DNA from: Thermothelomyces thermophilus ATCC 42464
Lineage: Eukaryota > Ascomycota > Sordariomycetes > Sordariales > Chaetomiaceae
Reading direction: 5' to 3'
Assembly (NCBI RefSeq): GCF_000226095.1
Contig: NC_016476.1
Span: 248,001-312,000 of the forward strand
DNA: 64,000 bases
Made by a program: the position numbers and the translations under genes. The notes under the pieces were generated by a model. That model had not been told where the DNA came from. It made no database searches and saw only the letters and a program-made list of their open reading frames with translations. Positions 52,440-64,000 of this stretch are shown here, one piece after another. Positions within the stretch are counted from its first letter, which is position 1. The number at the start of each line of letters is the position of its first letter.

Positions 52440-55400
52440 AAGGATCTAAAGGGTAAGAAGGTACTTACTCTAATTAATATTGGATCTAAGTATAATATAA
52501 TTACCTTTAGCCTAGTATGGAAATACTATCTCCTTATATAGACGATAATAGTAATTTCCTAGGGTCTTTGTAATAGTAGGCTATTTACTAGGGAAACGGT
52601 TAATATAATTATCCTAAGGGCTATCTTAATCTATAAGTATTTCTTTATTTTAGATAGAGATACTAATAATTACTAAATCTTACTAGGTATACTATTTATC
52701 TATAATATAAGCCTAACATTTAGTTATAAAGCTAGCTATCTAGTTATAGTAAACATTATCATTAGGAATAAATTAATTAAAGTATCGGTTATCTTAAACG
52801 TTATAGCTAAAACGACGTTCGAAAGAAAATATTAACTTATAAGAGATAAACTTTAGCGTCTAGTTATAATAACTATTACTACCTCTACGTTCGCCGATAT
52901 TTAGGATAGTAAAATTCTATTTAGATTTTTTAATGATCAGGCTAGTAAAGCTATTTTTCATATAATACTAAGGATTTCTTGGCTACCTCTTATCGATACG
53001 CTTACTAAAGTTTTAACATTTTATCTTACTAGATAAGACACTTTAAAATGGAGATACTAGGAAATGGTAGGCGAAATAGAGGAGTCCGGCTATCTAGATA
53101 GATAGAAAACGCTTAAGAAACTTACATTAGAGGTTAGAAAAGCGTTATAGGAGGTATAGACATTTATTATATAAAAGTCTATAGCTAGAAAAGTTTATCC
53201 TATAGATATAGCCGTTAGTAATGGTTTGGTACCTAATAGTGACCCTAACTAGTAGGAATAGTGCCTAGGGGAAGCTATTAAAAAGATAAAGTTTAGGTTA
53301 GAGTAGGATAGCCTTATTATACCATAGTTTTTAGACCTAGAACCTAGGATATAGCTTATAGCCAAACGGCTTAATACGTTACTTATATCCATAGGAAGCT
53401 TTCTATCTAACTAGGAGAAAGAACTCTTTATATAGGTTCTATAAAACTAAAAGGCTACCCTAGTATAGGATTTTACTAATTATAGATAGATTTACCCTAA
53501 TATTGTTCTCCCTTAGATTATCTAGACTATTCTTTATATAGTATAGTAATTAAAGAGCATCCCTATCCCGAAGCTATTAATACCAAAGGTTATTAACCTT
53601 TTAAAGTAACGGATCTAGTGTAGGATCATCGAGCCTAGCTATAGGAGCTACTATAATAACTAGTTCCTAGTCCTTAAGAAGGACGGCGGTCTCTAGTTAA
53701 TTAATAATACCTAGAAAGCTAATGCTATAATTATATAGGACGTATTCGTACTACCGGCTATAGAGGAATTTAATAAGGACTTTAGGGGTTATAAAGTTAT
53801 CTCCCTCTTAGACCTCTTTTCTAGGTACGACTAAGTTAGCCTTGACGAAAGAAGCTAGGATTTTACTACCTTTTAAATGCCTATCGGCCTCTTCCGGATA
53901 TATACCCTCCCTATAGGCAGAATAAACTCTATTACCTAGTTTTAACGAGTAATGACCTAGATCTTCTAGAACCTGATTCTAGATATCTACCATATTTATC
54001 TAGATAATATCTATATAAAGGGGCCGTAGTCTAACTATAATAGAGAAGAAGTTACCCCTAGGTTATGGAAGTTTGTAGTCGAATACCTCTAAAATATTAA
54101 CGTAGTTCTCCTAAACGCTAAACTTACCGGAGTTACTATCATAGCTGGGAAATCCTAGTAATGTCGGCTATAAGTAGTATTACTTAGCTACCTCTATATA
54201 TCTAAAGGACGACTACCTAATAATGCTGAAGTTATGAAAATCCTTAAGTAGACTTCCTATTCGGATTTAAAGAATGTTTATACCTTCCTAGGGATCGTTA
54301 GCTATTACTAGATCTAGATAGAGCACTTTACCATTATTACTTGGCCGTTATACGACCTAATAAAGAAGAATACCTATTAAGAATAGGGCCTTACTTAATA
54401 ATAGGCTATAAAGGAACTCTAAACTTAGATAATTACTACCCTAGTCCTTATACTACTTGTTTTCGATAACCCTAAATATAGTTAGATATACCTAATGACC
54501 AATGTAAGTCTTTTCGGTTAAGAAGGAGTCATTAAATAAGTTGGCCCTAATAAAAAGAGACACCTATACTAGTTTAAGAGTAGGATATAGTCTAAGGTAG
54601 AGAAACGGTACGACCTTACTAAATAGGAGCTCTATAGACTACTTTTCCTATTAAAACGTTCCTAACGGTACCTCTTTAGCGTTTACTTTATTATGGAAAC
54701 GTACGCTCTTATCCTAGTTTACTAGTTAAATAGTATAGCTAGTAATGTACTTAGAGCCTTAATAATATAGTAGATTATATAGATTCGACTATTTAACTTT
54801 AAGGTTAAGTATATTCTAGGTTCTAAAAATACTATTACTAATAGGCTTTTATAGAAGCCTCTTAGTCCCTCTAACTAGATAGAGAAAGCAAATAAAGAAG
54901 ATATTAATGATTAGGTTAATACGTAAATCTATACTAACCGTATTAGCGATCCTCTTGAGCCTATGGACCTAAACCTTAAGGAAGGATACTCTAAACACTC
55001 TAGGGCTATCGTACGGTACTTAGCCACTTTAGAAGAACCTATAGCTATCTAACCATATTAGTAGTAATATCTATTTAAGAAGGAAGCGTTTAAATATTTA
55101 GTAGATAAGGGCTATTTATTCCTTTGGCCGGTAAACGATACCTAGAACCCTTACTATATAGTAGATACCCTAGAAGAAAGGCGACGAATTTTCTAAGCTT
55201 GCTATAATAAGAAAGGCTATAAGGGTAGAGAAGCTACTTACTAAAGGGTTACTAACTACTATTATTAGAAGGGAATATATACTAACGTAGCAGAGTAGAT
55301 TTATACCTACTTAGAGTATTAGGTATAGGATACTAAAAGATTTAAGGAGATATATTTACATTTAGAACCTTCCCTAATCCTATTTATAAAATGGTACTTA

Positions 55401-56600
55401 GATATCTAATTCATACCCTCTGACTAGAGGGGGAAGCCCTATTTCCTCCTTAAGGCGCGTAATGATCTTTTAGGATTTGTAAAAGCCGAAGTCCTACCTA
55501 ACAAGTTAGCTAGAGTAGTAAAGAACTTTATTAATTGTGACATTCTCCTTTGTTAGGGACTCCTGATAGTCGTAGTCATTAATAAGAGATCTAAATTCAA
55601 AGGGGAAGCGAAAGCTATCTTAGAAGAACTAGGGGTAAAGTATATTATTATTTGTCCTTATAACTCTAGGGCTAATAGTATTAGTAAGGCTAGGTATATA
55701 CCTATTATAATTACCCTAGCAAAGATAGCTATAGGGCCTAGAAAGAACTAGTGATAGCTTCTTCCTTATATCCTATATATTAACTATACTACCATTTAAA
55801 ATAGCTATAGTCGCTTACCCTTTAACCTTATCTATAACTATAATCTTATTAGCCTAATCGAAAATAATGTCCCTACCTAGTAAATTCTTTACTAGGACTC
55901 TATAGCCGTCCGATTAAAGGAGGAAAATCAAGTAGAAGCCTATCTATAATTACTAGAACTCTATACTAAGGTATTACTTAATATAGAATTTAATCTAGAA
56001 GTTACTACTAAAAAGGTTACTAAAGCTAGATAAAAGATAGCTAAATGCTAAAATAAAGCCTATTACTATAAATTTAGAGCTAAGAATACCTAAGTTAAAG
56101 CAGGCAATCTTATTCTAATATATAATAATATTCGGTAGATCGATATAAGCTCGTTTTGAAAACTCTAGTATTAGTAGTATAGCCTATATTAGGTCTAGGA
56201 AATTAGGAATAAGAATACCCACTACTTAGAGACTCTTAATGGTATAACTATATAGATACTATATTCCATGAACCATGTTAAGAAGTTTTTTAAATAGGAT
56301 AGAGTTTAACTTAAAGTTAACGGATCTAATAGTTTTCTAGATAAGTAGAACCTTTAGAACTAGGAAGTAAGTTCTTTGCTACCGGAAGTACTTAAAGAAG
56401 TGGTAATAGAAGAGGAAGCTCCTAGACGAACTAGGTAACTATAACTAAGCAACTAACTTACTAGATCTAAAGCCTAAGAATAACGATAGCAATAGTAAGA
56501 GCTTATAGTCAAACTAACTAGAGGGAAACTACCTAAATTTTAACTTTCGAGCTATTAGTGGAAGTATAAGTTAACCCTATTTGATTTTACTTCTATTTAC
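52440..56600 (+). pseudogene. Ty3/gypsy pol remnant (protease, RT, RNase H, integrase)
   Basis: Broken by dozens of stops. In order I can read a retropepsin-like LINIGSKYNII (about 52470-52505), RT motifs FLVLKKDGGL (about 53660), YKVISLLDLFSRYD and FxMPIGLFRIYTLPIG (about 53790-53920), IYLDNIYIKGP (about 53995), an RNase H-like region near 54480-54740, and integrase-like VVINKRSKFKGEA and CPYNSRANSISKARYIP (about 55570-55710). Order PR-RT-RH-IN identifies Ty3/gypsy. Confidence 0.75.
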
Positions 56601-59600
56601 TCTTTACTATCTAAACCCCTAATTACCCCTTTTCTATACTACCTTTGCCCCTTTTCCCTAAATCTCTAGTTTCCTACCTATAATAGCTATCTATCTTATA
56701 TATAAGCTACCTATTAATCTCTAACTATATTATCTAAATCCATTGAAATTAGAGAGCTCTTTTTCTATATTATTACCTACATTCTTTAACTAGCTATTAA
56801 GGTTAAATTTAGCCTGACCTATGAGTTAAGGGTTAGGATCTTAGGAACCATTGTTAACTATATCTTCCTATAAGCACTTCTTATTACTCTAATAGTAGTT
56901 TCTATACCGTCCGTCTAGGATAGGACCTATTAAGATATAGCTATAGAATAGCTATATAACGTAGATAATAACAGGCTTCTGATTCCTTGGAGGGATAACC
57001 TTAGTTATTAACCTTTAATAAGACTATTTATAGGCCTAATATAATGCTAAATTCCTATATCCCTAATTAGCTCTTTCTTTGATTAGAGGGAAGAAGTTAT
57101 TCTTATATATCCTTAAATACCTAGATAAAAAAACCGAGAACTCGGGCCTAGTAGGCAATTATAGTGTAAATCTACTAACTAAATGGACTACTATTATTAA
57201 TTTCCATAAAAAACTAGGTATAACCGCTTTGCTAGAGCTCCCTTATAGGTATAGAGAAATTCTATATAGGTAGGAACAAGTCTTAGGATTCTAAATATCT
57301 GCTCTAAGATATTAAGATTAAGATTTAGCTCTTAGTAAATATATAGGACTGTCTATATTCCAGGGTACTTAATGAAAAAGAATCTATAGTATAAAAGGAA
57401 CAATTTATACTAGTACTATATTAAGGCTATCTTTAGATAATCTAAAGGTATTAGGGGATCTTCTAGATAAGCTACTCTTACTATCTATATAAACTTAGGA
57501 GGCATAAAGAACTAATTATCCTAGGTAGTTATTAAATCTACTAGTTAGTTAATTATTAAGGGAAGTATAGGCTTAGTATCCTTATCGATTTCTATATCTT
57601 TCTAGATAGAGGATTTATATCTCTAGTACTTAACTCTTTTAGTAGATATAGTACTTAAACTTGCTTATGGGAGCTTATAATAAGTTCGAAGGGGAAGTAA
57701 TATAGGAAGAAGTAATACTAGCTATCTAAATAGAGGAAGACAATTATAAGCGAGAGTTAGTTAAAAGGGTAGAAAAGTAAGAAGAAGTTTAAAGAGAAAT
57801 AGAGAATACTTATCCTTTAAATAATTTAATAGTTAAGGTACTAGAATTACTAGACTTCTATTTAAAGAAGGTATACCTAGGCTAGAATGACCTATTATAT
57901 AATAGGTCATACTTCTTTATTACTATTGGATAAAATATAAGTTAAGGTCATTCTCTAAGGTTATAATAAAGAATGACCTAGTTATATAGAGGCTAATATA
58001 ATTACCTATCGGATAGTACTAGAACTAATAAATATAGCCTAGAATAGCTGGATAAGGAAAGCGTCTAGGAGGAACTAGAAGGTCTATAAATACCCTTAAC
58101 TTAACCTTCTTCTCCTCTCTCTTTTCTATAACTAATAACTATGAACTATAAATCGCTAACTTATAAAAACGTTAAACAAAATGTCTTCTCTACCTAGTTA
58201 GATAGCTAGGTACTATTAGGTAAGTGTTCCTCTAAGCGATTCTTTTCTAAATATTAGTAGTTTAGGTTTTAAGCGACTCTATATAAGTCTCCTGATAGTA
58301 AATACGTATAGGGATAACGTTAAAAAGTCGGATTAAAGAAGACGAGAAGGATCGGTTCCTCTCCCTCTGACTAGAGGGCTAAGCTAACCGAGTGTAGGAC
58401 TACCTTTACTTCTTCTAGGAAAGGATCCCGAAACTCTAAGACTCTTTCTTTAGTACCTCCTTATAACTTAGATTCTAGGGGAAGAGATTACTAACTACCT
58501 AGGAAGTGGTAATACCTAGAAGCTCTTTAACGAGCTATATATTAGATCTATTCCCTACTTTAGGGAAATGGTAGCTAAAAGGCTAGAGTAGCTTATAAGT
58601 CCTAGTCTTAAAACTAATAAGCGAATCGTTAGCTATCTATTTCCCTTATATATTAGGCTATATAGCTAGGGAAAGATATACTTTAGCTAGTATTAATATA
58701 ATATTACTATAAGCCTATATAATATTAAAAGGCTTATATTAAGGAAGGAATACCTAAATAGCTATAACCTCTTAAACCTACTTTAGTATATATTAGTAAC
58801 TTATAAGCTATATATCCATATCTTTCCAGAGGCTGTTAACGACTTAAAGCCTAAGTAGTTAATATTACCTCTATAAAAATAGAAGGATACGGCCAGAAAA
58901 CGATTCTAGGTAATCCTTTGCTACTTATAACGATTATATTAGGCTATAGCTATATATAACTAGATAGAGTCTTATCTCTATTATATAGACTCTTACCCTT
59001 CTAATAAATAAAGTTAAAAGGACCCATTTAAGACTCTATAAGATAAGGTTATTTACCCTAGCTTTCTTTTTCTACCGCCTAGAGGCTATATATACTAGCT
59101 AACAATATAGATAACGTTAAAGTAGAGAGGCTAATAGGAATATAGTATCTAGGTAACTAAGTTCTACCGGTTCTACTTTTAGGAGATATAATAGGGAGAT
59201 AAGGTACGGCTTAAGCTCCCCTAGTAAAAGGGCTGTCTATATATAAGGTTAAAAGTAATAGAGGCTAAGAATAAGATGTTAACGCTCTAGCTTAGAATAA
59301 TCCGGATAGCTCTAGGTTATCTTCCTAATAGCTCCCTTTGGCTAGAAAAGCCGAAGAATGCCTAGGAGGATATTAGTCCCTATTAACTACCTAGGTAGCC
59401 TATAGATAAGCTACTTTACAGGCCGCTAGTTCTATAGTTATAGCTGTAGTTAGGATAGGCAAAATTAGTTATCTCTATCCGGATAGAGGAAGGAGAAGAT
59501 AACCTACTATTAACAAAGGAGTAACTAGTCGTAAAGAAGGATTACTAGATTCCTATAGACGATACCGTCTAGCGGTTCCTTAGTAAGGTACCTAAGGAAC

Positions 59601-60156
59601 TTAGGCCGCCTTAGCTACTCTAATAGGCGCTCGAGTATCCCTATAAACCAAGGATAGCTATCTACTAATATATAGTAAAGTAGGTAGAGGAATAACTTAT
59701 AGCTATAGAAGGATAAGGGAAACCTTTAAGGTTATAATAGTAATAATTAGTTAAGTAGGTACCTTTGATAATATAATAGCCGCCTAGTTAGACTAAGACA
59801 AAGCTAAGTAAGCTAGTATGGATATAAGAGATATACTTGACCTAAGCTACTAAGAAAGGATAAGCTTATTAGCATTGTCCTAACGATAATCTAGCTAAAT
59901 AGACTTAACCTTTACTATTTAAGCATTTAGGGCCTAAAGATCTAAAGCTAGTTCCTAAGTACCTGTTATGGTTTATAGGCTAGGATACGTTAGATACTAA
60001 AGTAAAAGCCTAGTAAAGGCATTAAGCGTCTAAGAAATAGCCCTTACCTAAAGGTAATAGTAGAGCTAAATAGGCTAGGCATTATAAGGAATATAAGTAA
60101 GGTTTTAGGTCTAAATTTGCTAGTAAGAGCCTTAGGGCAAATTCGAAAGGGAAGTA
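56600..60156. other. Unassigned AT-rich segment inside the gypsy span
   Basis: A 64-codon open stretch at 57079-57273 and a longer stop-ridden + strand frame from about 58182 resemble no family I know. A perfect 24-bp palindrome lies at 57887-57910. It may be a third ORF or a nested unknown element. Confidence 0.4.
57887..57910. repeat. Perfect 24-bp palindrome with nearby copies of its arm
   Basis: ATGACCTATTAT followed directly by its reverse complement. AGAATGACCT recurs at 57884-57893 and 57970-57979, and inverted (AGGTCATTCT) at 57945-57954. Confidence 0.8.
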
Positions 60157-60609
60157 TGGACTAGGGCTAGAAGTTCTTAATATAACTAGAGGGATATAGG
60201 GTATAGCTTTATTTTTCCGGTTCTATAGAGCTTTATTATATACGATAGGTATAAATAAGGATTACCTATCCAGGGGGTACTAGATAGATAGAAAAGAACA
60301 ATAGATAGCCTTTTAACACTTGTTTACTCTAATAAATTAGAGTGACAGGATAGGGTTCTTCTTTCTTTTATAAGTTAGAGTATCTTTTTCTATATAAGTA
60401 GACTGTTCTACGTCTATCTAGAAGGACATTACTATCGCTATCTTTGCCTCTATTGTTGTCACTATCTGGATGGTCGGACTTGCCTGCTATGACCACGAAT
60501 ACTCGGATACCCTAGACATTTTGAGCCGACGCTCCTCCCTATCTGACTAGACGGAGGTTTGGTTCTAGAGGTGCTAAGTAGTGCCCTAGAGGGTTGGTAC
60601 TAGCTTACT
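60157..60609 (+). repeat. LTR copy 3
   Basis: Begins TGGACTAG and ends GGTACTAGCTTA; same orientation as copy 1 and intermediate in mutation level between copies 1 and 2. Confidence 0.8.
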
Positions 60610-60899
60610 ATAGCATTAGATTTGTAACTTTAATATTGCCTTCTAGTAAGCTATCTAATATAATATCTTAGAAGTATAAGGTATATAAGGACTTTATACT
60701 TTTCTTAATGCTATTGCTATATATATCTTGCTAACCTAGGTAGCAAATAAGAGGATAGAAATCGAGCTTACTAATAGTATAGGATAGCTACTTCTAGAGC
60801 TTAGTACCCTTATTACGATAGCCGAGATCCTAATTAATAACGATATATAACCTAGAGTCTCTTAGAAGTATAGAATCTTCTTGATAACCTATATACTAA

Positions 60900-62000
60900 C
60901 ACTTCTTATAGCTTAAAAGAGTGGTAAGGAGAGAGGTAGAGACTCGTATGCTTAGCAGCGTAATATAACATGTCCCTATAAGCGTCTAAGACATCTATAG
61001 GATCTAGTAGACTGCTATATACTTAAGTAAGCCATCTATAGTAACGAGTAACGCTTATACCTTTCTAATAAGGAGTATAAGAGGATTTGCTAGGAGCTTG
61101 ACAAGCTAAAGTAGGCTAGACTAAAAAATTAATTTATCGCTAAATAGGGGGAGCTATCTTATTCTAGGTAGTTAGGGGTAGGATACCCTAGTTCCCTTAA
61201 TATATCAATCATTAGCCCTTAGCTACTTAATAAGCTTTTAACTTACTATAGGGCATTTAATATAGTCGCTTTATAGTATTATCCTCCTATAGAAAGCACT
61301 TTACTAGACTTATATAGTATAACCTACTTAGTTAACGATAAGAAGTTCCTTTTACCTAAGATGTTCGTTAAGATAGATAATCCTAAGTTTCTTAAAGCAG
61401 GTATAACAACCTTTCCTATTAGTAGGAGGGGTACTTAGGTAATCGAGAACGTTCTAGATAAACTATATAGACCATATACTAAGAACCTAACGCTTAAGGA
61501 TATTACTATTATTAAAGGATTCTATATTAATATTATCTTAGAAGCTCCATTACTTAAGGTAGGCACTTAGTACTATAGCTTAGATTGCTCTCTACATTTC
61601 CGAACATTAGAAAATAATATTATACTTTATAAGTTAGAATGTAAATATAATCTTACCTTCCTTAAATATAAGTTACTTTCCCATTACCTAAGCTTCCTAG
61701 ACTACGTCTTAATTAGTAAAGCAGGTATTATAAACGTTTATATATCCTTATAGAATGTATTTACTATATATAATAGAAGGTCCCAGATATAAGCATTACC
61801 TACTATAAGAGAGGATACCAAGGATCTTTAGTACTTAAGAGCTAACTACCTTAGATTAAAAGCGTTAAAAGCGCTTATTAATAACACTAGAAAGATCTAT
61901 ATTAAAGGGACAATATATATTAAGTATAAGAGCTATACTTATAATATACTAGCCTTATAGTATCTATAGATAAATATACAATGTTTTATTCGACTACCTT
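60900..62000 (+). pseudogene. Ty1/copia gag-pol fragment
   Basis: A + strand conceptual translation around 61320-61690 gives VNDKKFLLPKMFVKIDNP, TTFPISRRGT, LKDITIIKGFYINIILEAPLL and LDCSLHFRTLENNIILYKLE. This matches the protease/GAG-pre-integrase region of fungal copia elements. LRANYLRLKALKALINN (about 61840) continues it. Interrupted by stops; no reverse transcriptase part is visible, so the copy is truncated. Confidence 0.6.
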
Positions 62001-63290
62001 AGGGAGGAAAAAGAGGAAGAATATAGGAGTTATATAGGGGAATGCCTTTTTAGTATATACGTATATAACCTAGGTAAGGCTCGGTTAGGCTCTAGGTTAG
62101 GTCCTAAGCAGGCCCTAACCACACGCCCTACAAATGACCTACAAACGTCTTACAAACCAATTATATACGCTTAGGTAGGTCAAGTAGGTCCGGTCTATTG
62201 CTAGGTAGGTCCAGTCTGTTGCTAGGCAAAGCCTAGTATTATTTAGCCTAGGTAAAGCCCGGGCCTATAATATACCCCTTCCTTCCTAGGTTGGTTGCTA
62301 GGTAGACCTGCCCTATATCACTATGGCAATAAGACCTATACGTGCTAGTGAGTCATGTATAAGGCCTGGTCTTTGTTTTAAGTTCCGCCTATACCCTCCT
62401 AGCCCTACCTCTAAATAGGTATAAATACCCCTTCTCTTTCTCTCCTCCTTTTACTTCTTCTCTCTTTTTAACTAATGCTCCCTGTACCTACTTCCTATCT
62501 ACCCTCCCTCTATATTGTATTTTTCTCATTACCTATGCTTACGTTATACCTATAAAACTTTTTTTTTTTCTTTTATATTTATTTAGGATATTAACTATAG
62601 TTAGCTTACTTAGTAGTAGTAGTAATAGTTATTACCTTAGTAGTAATAAGAATAAGGACTATTATATAAGTTTTTCCCTTTACTATTTTGACTATAGTTA
62701 CTCTATATTTATATAGGACCTTGACTAATCCTTTACTTATAGTATAAGAACTAGAACATTTCCCTTAGTAGATTTATTATTAAAGGTAACTCCTCTAATA
62801 AGGAGTTTAAGTTACTACCTAAGAAGGAATGATACTACCTTAACTATATCTACTACCTCCTATATAATAATTAAGTTATATATATTACTAGCTATAGCAC
62901 TTCCTATATAACTTACTATATTACCCATAACCCTTATATTTAGGATCTATAGCTTTAGGCTAATAACTCCTACCTATATATAGGTATTAGAAAGATTATA
63001 TATTACTATAATACTAATACTACCCTTACCTCCCTTACCTACTATAAAACTACTACCTAAGGTACCTATAAGGCTATCTTAATGCCTAAGTTCTCTATAC
63101 TAATATACTTATTTTCCATAGTCTTAAAGGCTATATAGGCTAACTATTCCCCTAACTATACTACCTTCTCCCCTAGCTAGGCTATAAGTTCCTACTATTC
63201 TATTAATAACCTAGGCCTAATTACTACCCCTTATACCCCTACCTATTACAATAATATTATCTAGGCTGCTACTACCCCTACCCCTACCTT
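62000..63290. repeat. Repeat-derived sequence of unknown family
   Basis: Includes a less mutated, CTAGGTAGGT-rich block at 62040-62420 that could be LTR- or tail-like, then AT-rich sequence with CCTACCTA-type words to about 63290. No protein recognised. Confidence 0.35.
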
Positions 63291-64000
63291 ATATATTAAT
63301 AGCCTCCCTCTACTAGGCCATTCACCAGGCCAGCCCTATGGTCAGTTTGATAGGTTTTGCCGACGATACTAACCTCCTAGCCTTTAGGAAGGCCGAGGAG
63401 GCCTGTAACGGTTAGCTACAGAGGGCCTAGAAGGCCTGCCTCTAGTAGGCAAGGACCCGGGGTATAGCTTTTGCCCCGGAAAAGTACGAGCTCATCTACT
63501 TTAACAAGGGCCGGAAATAGTAGTCGCGACCGCTAGAGCTCCTACGGCCCGGAGGGGGTACTACTACTATAGCCCCTTCGAAGTCGGCTAGATTCCTTAG
63601 GGTCTGGCTAGACTAGAGGCTATAGTGGGGCCCCCACTGTACAAAGGTAGCCAAGAAGCTAGAAACCTAGGAGTTTGCCCTGACTAGGCTCGCTACGAAG
63701 ACCTAGGGCCCCGGCCTCCTACGTGCCCGCGAGGTCTATACCAAGTGTATCCGTAACGCCCTAGCCTACGGAGCCTCGAACTTCCACAAGCCTACCAAGC
63801 CAGGGGGTAAGCCGGAAGGCCCCGCTAGGGAACTATCGAAGGCCTAGTACAGGGCCCTTCGAGTGGTTACTAGGGCCTACAAGGCTACCCCTATCCGGTG
63901 CCTCGAAACAGAAGCCTAGGTGCCACCCCTTGACCTCTATCTTAACAAGAGGCTAGCTAACTTCAAAGCCAAACTCGACTAATCGCTCTTACAGACCGGG
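63290..64000 (+). mobile_element. Second LINE copy, partial, less RIP-mutated
   Basis: Near-collinear with about 46550-47250 of the first LINE, including the GFADDTNLLAF reverse transcriptase motif at about 63352-63385, but with more C/G kept. It starts inside the RT domain (5'-truncated) and runs off the window edge. Trp positions are still stops, so it is non-functional. Confidence 0.8.

Larger units (their letters stand above)
48213..60609 (+). mobile_element. Ty3/gypsy-like LTR retrotransposon relic (with nested sequence)
   Basis: Direct LTR-like repeats of about 450 bp lie at 48213-48664 and 60157-60609, enclosing readable gypsy pol fragments at about 52.4-56.6 kb. The 12.4-kb span is long for one gypsy element, and a third LTR copy sits inverted inside (51444-51897), so insertions are nested. 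A possible gag-like zone is 49.8-51.3 kb. Segment 56.6-60.15 kb is unassigned. Whether the outer LTRs belong to one insertion is not proven; target duplications could not be set. Confidence 0.65.
44560..64000. other. RIP-mutated, AT-rich repeat island
   Basis: TA dinucleotides dominate and stop codons replace Trp and Gln codons throughout recognisable retrotransposon proteins (TGG to TAG, CAG to TAG), which is what C-to-T change on both strands at CpA produces. No intact host gene was found. Nested LINE, gypsy and copia relics are listed separately. Confidence 0.85.

Noticed and set aside
57079-57273. 64-codon + strand ORF taken as a gene
   Set aside because: Isolated in stop-ridden sequence with no start context or homology I recognise; kept only as a note in the unassigned segment.
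1-64000. tRNA, rRNA or CRISPR features
   Set aside because: No cloverleaf with a recognisable B box, no rRNA core sequence and no regularly spaced array was seen; CRISPR is not expected in a fungus. A covariance-model scan would be decisive for tRNAs.

Overview
The window is a GC-rich, intron-bearing eukaryotic genome segment from a filamentous ascomycete (Pezizomycotina; a Sordariomycete, perhaps Sordariales, is my inference). The support is short GT-AG introns (48-159 bp), typical fungal families (Zn2Cys6 factor, DUF3328/UstYa, ZIP transporter, RTC1, cactin, fungal STAND protein), and a last third (about 44.5-64 kb) that is AT-rich and full of retrotransposon relics whose Trp and Gln codons have become stops. 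That is the footprint of repeat-induced point mutation (RIP). Coding exons were joined by hand from splice sites and family motifs; exon limits are given in each entry.

Layout, genic part (1-44.4 kb). Housekeeping or regulatory genes come first: forkhead factor (1.40-3.64 kb, -), cactin (6.01-7.85 kb, -), and RTC1/WDR24 of the SEA/GATOR2 complex (8.28-12.45 kb, +). An accessory stretch follows: a DUF3328/UstYa-type oxidase (13.17-14.36 kb, -), divergent from a tiny secreted precursor with three lysine-rich-bounded repeats (15.16-15.49 kb, +); a STAND-like protein lacking a normal P-loop (15.66-18.28 kb, -); a LYC1-like GNAT acetyltransferase; a short-chain dehydrogenase; a Nudix hydrolase; and a Zn2Cys6 transcription factor (26.39-29.47 kb, +). 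The UstYa/precursor pair has the minimal composition of a fungal ribosomal-peptide (dikaritin) locus with an unusual Trp-Leu-Trp repeat core. Then come a cyclic-nucleotide-binding/F-box/LRR protein (30.32-33.31 kb, -), a mitochondrial GHITM/Bax-inhibitor-like protein (36.26-37.38 kb, +) and MsrA (37.73-38.48 kb, -).

Zinc module (39.8-44.4 kb). A ZIP transporter (-) with an extracellular N-terminus built from five Cys-x2-His-x5-Cys repeats is divergent from a small secreted, probably GPI-anchored His/Asp-rich protein (+) carrying the same motif twice. Repeats in the transporter are separated by phase-2 introns at one fixed position, and the secreted gene has its intron at the same position and phase. 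This suggests exon duplication and shuffling in a zinc-scavenging pair, analogous in layout to the known zrfC/aspf2 and ZRT1/PRA1 pairs.

RIP island (44.5-64 kb). It holds a Tad/I-like LINE relic with an (ATA)n tail, a Ty3/gypsy-like element framed by about 450-bp LTRs with a third inverted LTR inside it, a Ty1/copia fragment, and a second, less mutated LINE copy running off the right edge. I see no intact gene there.
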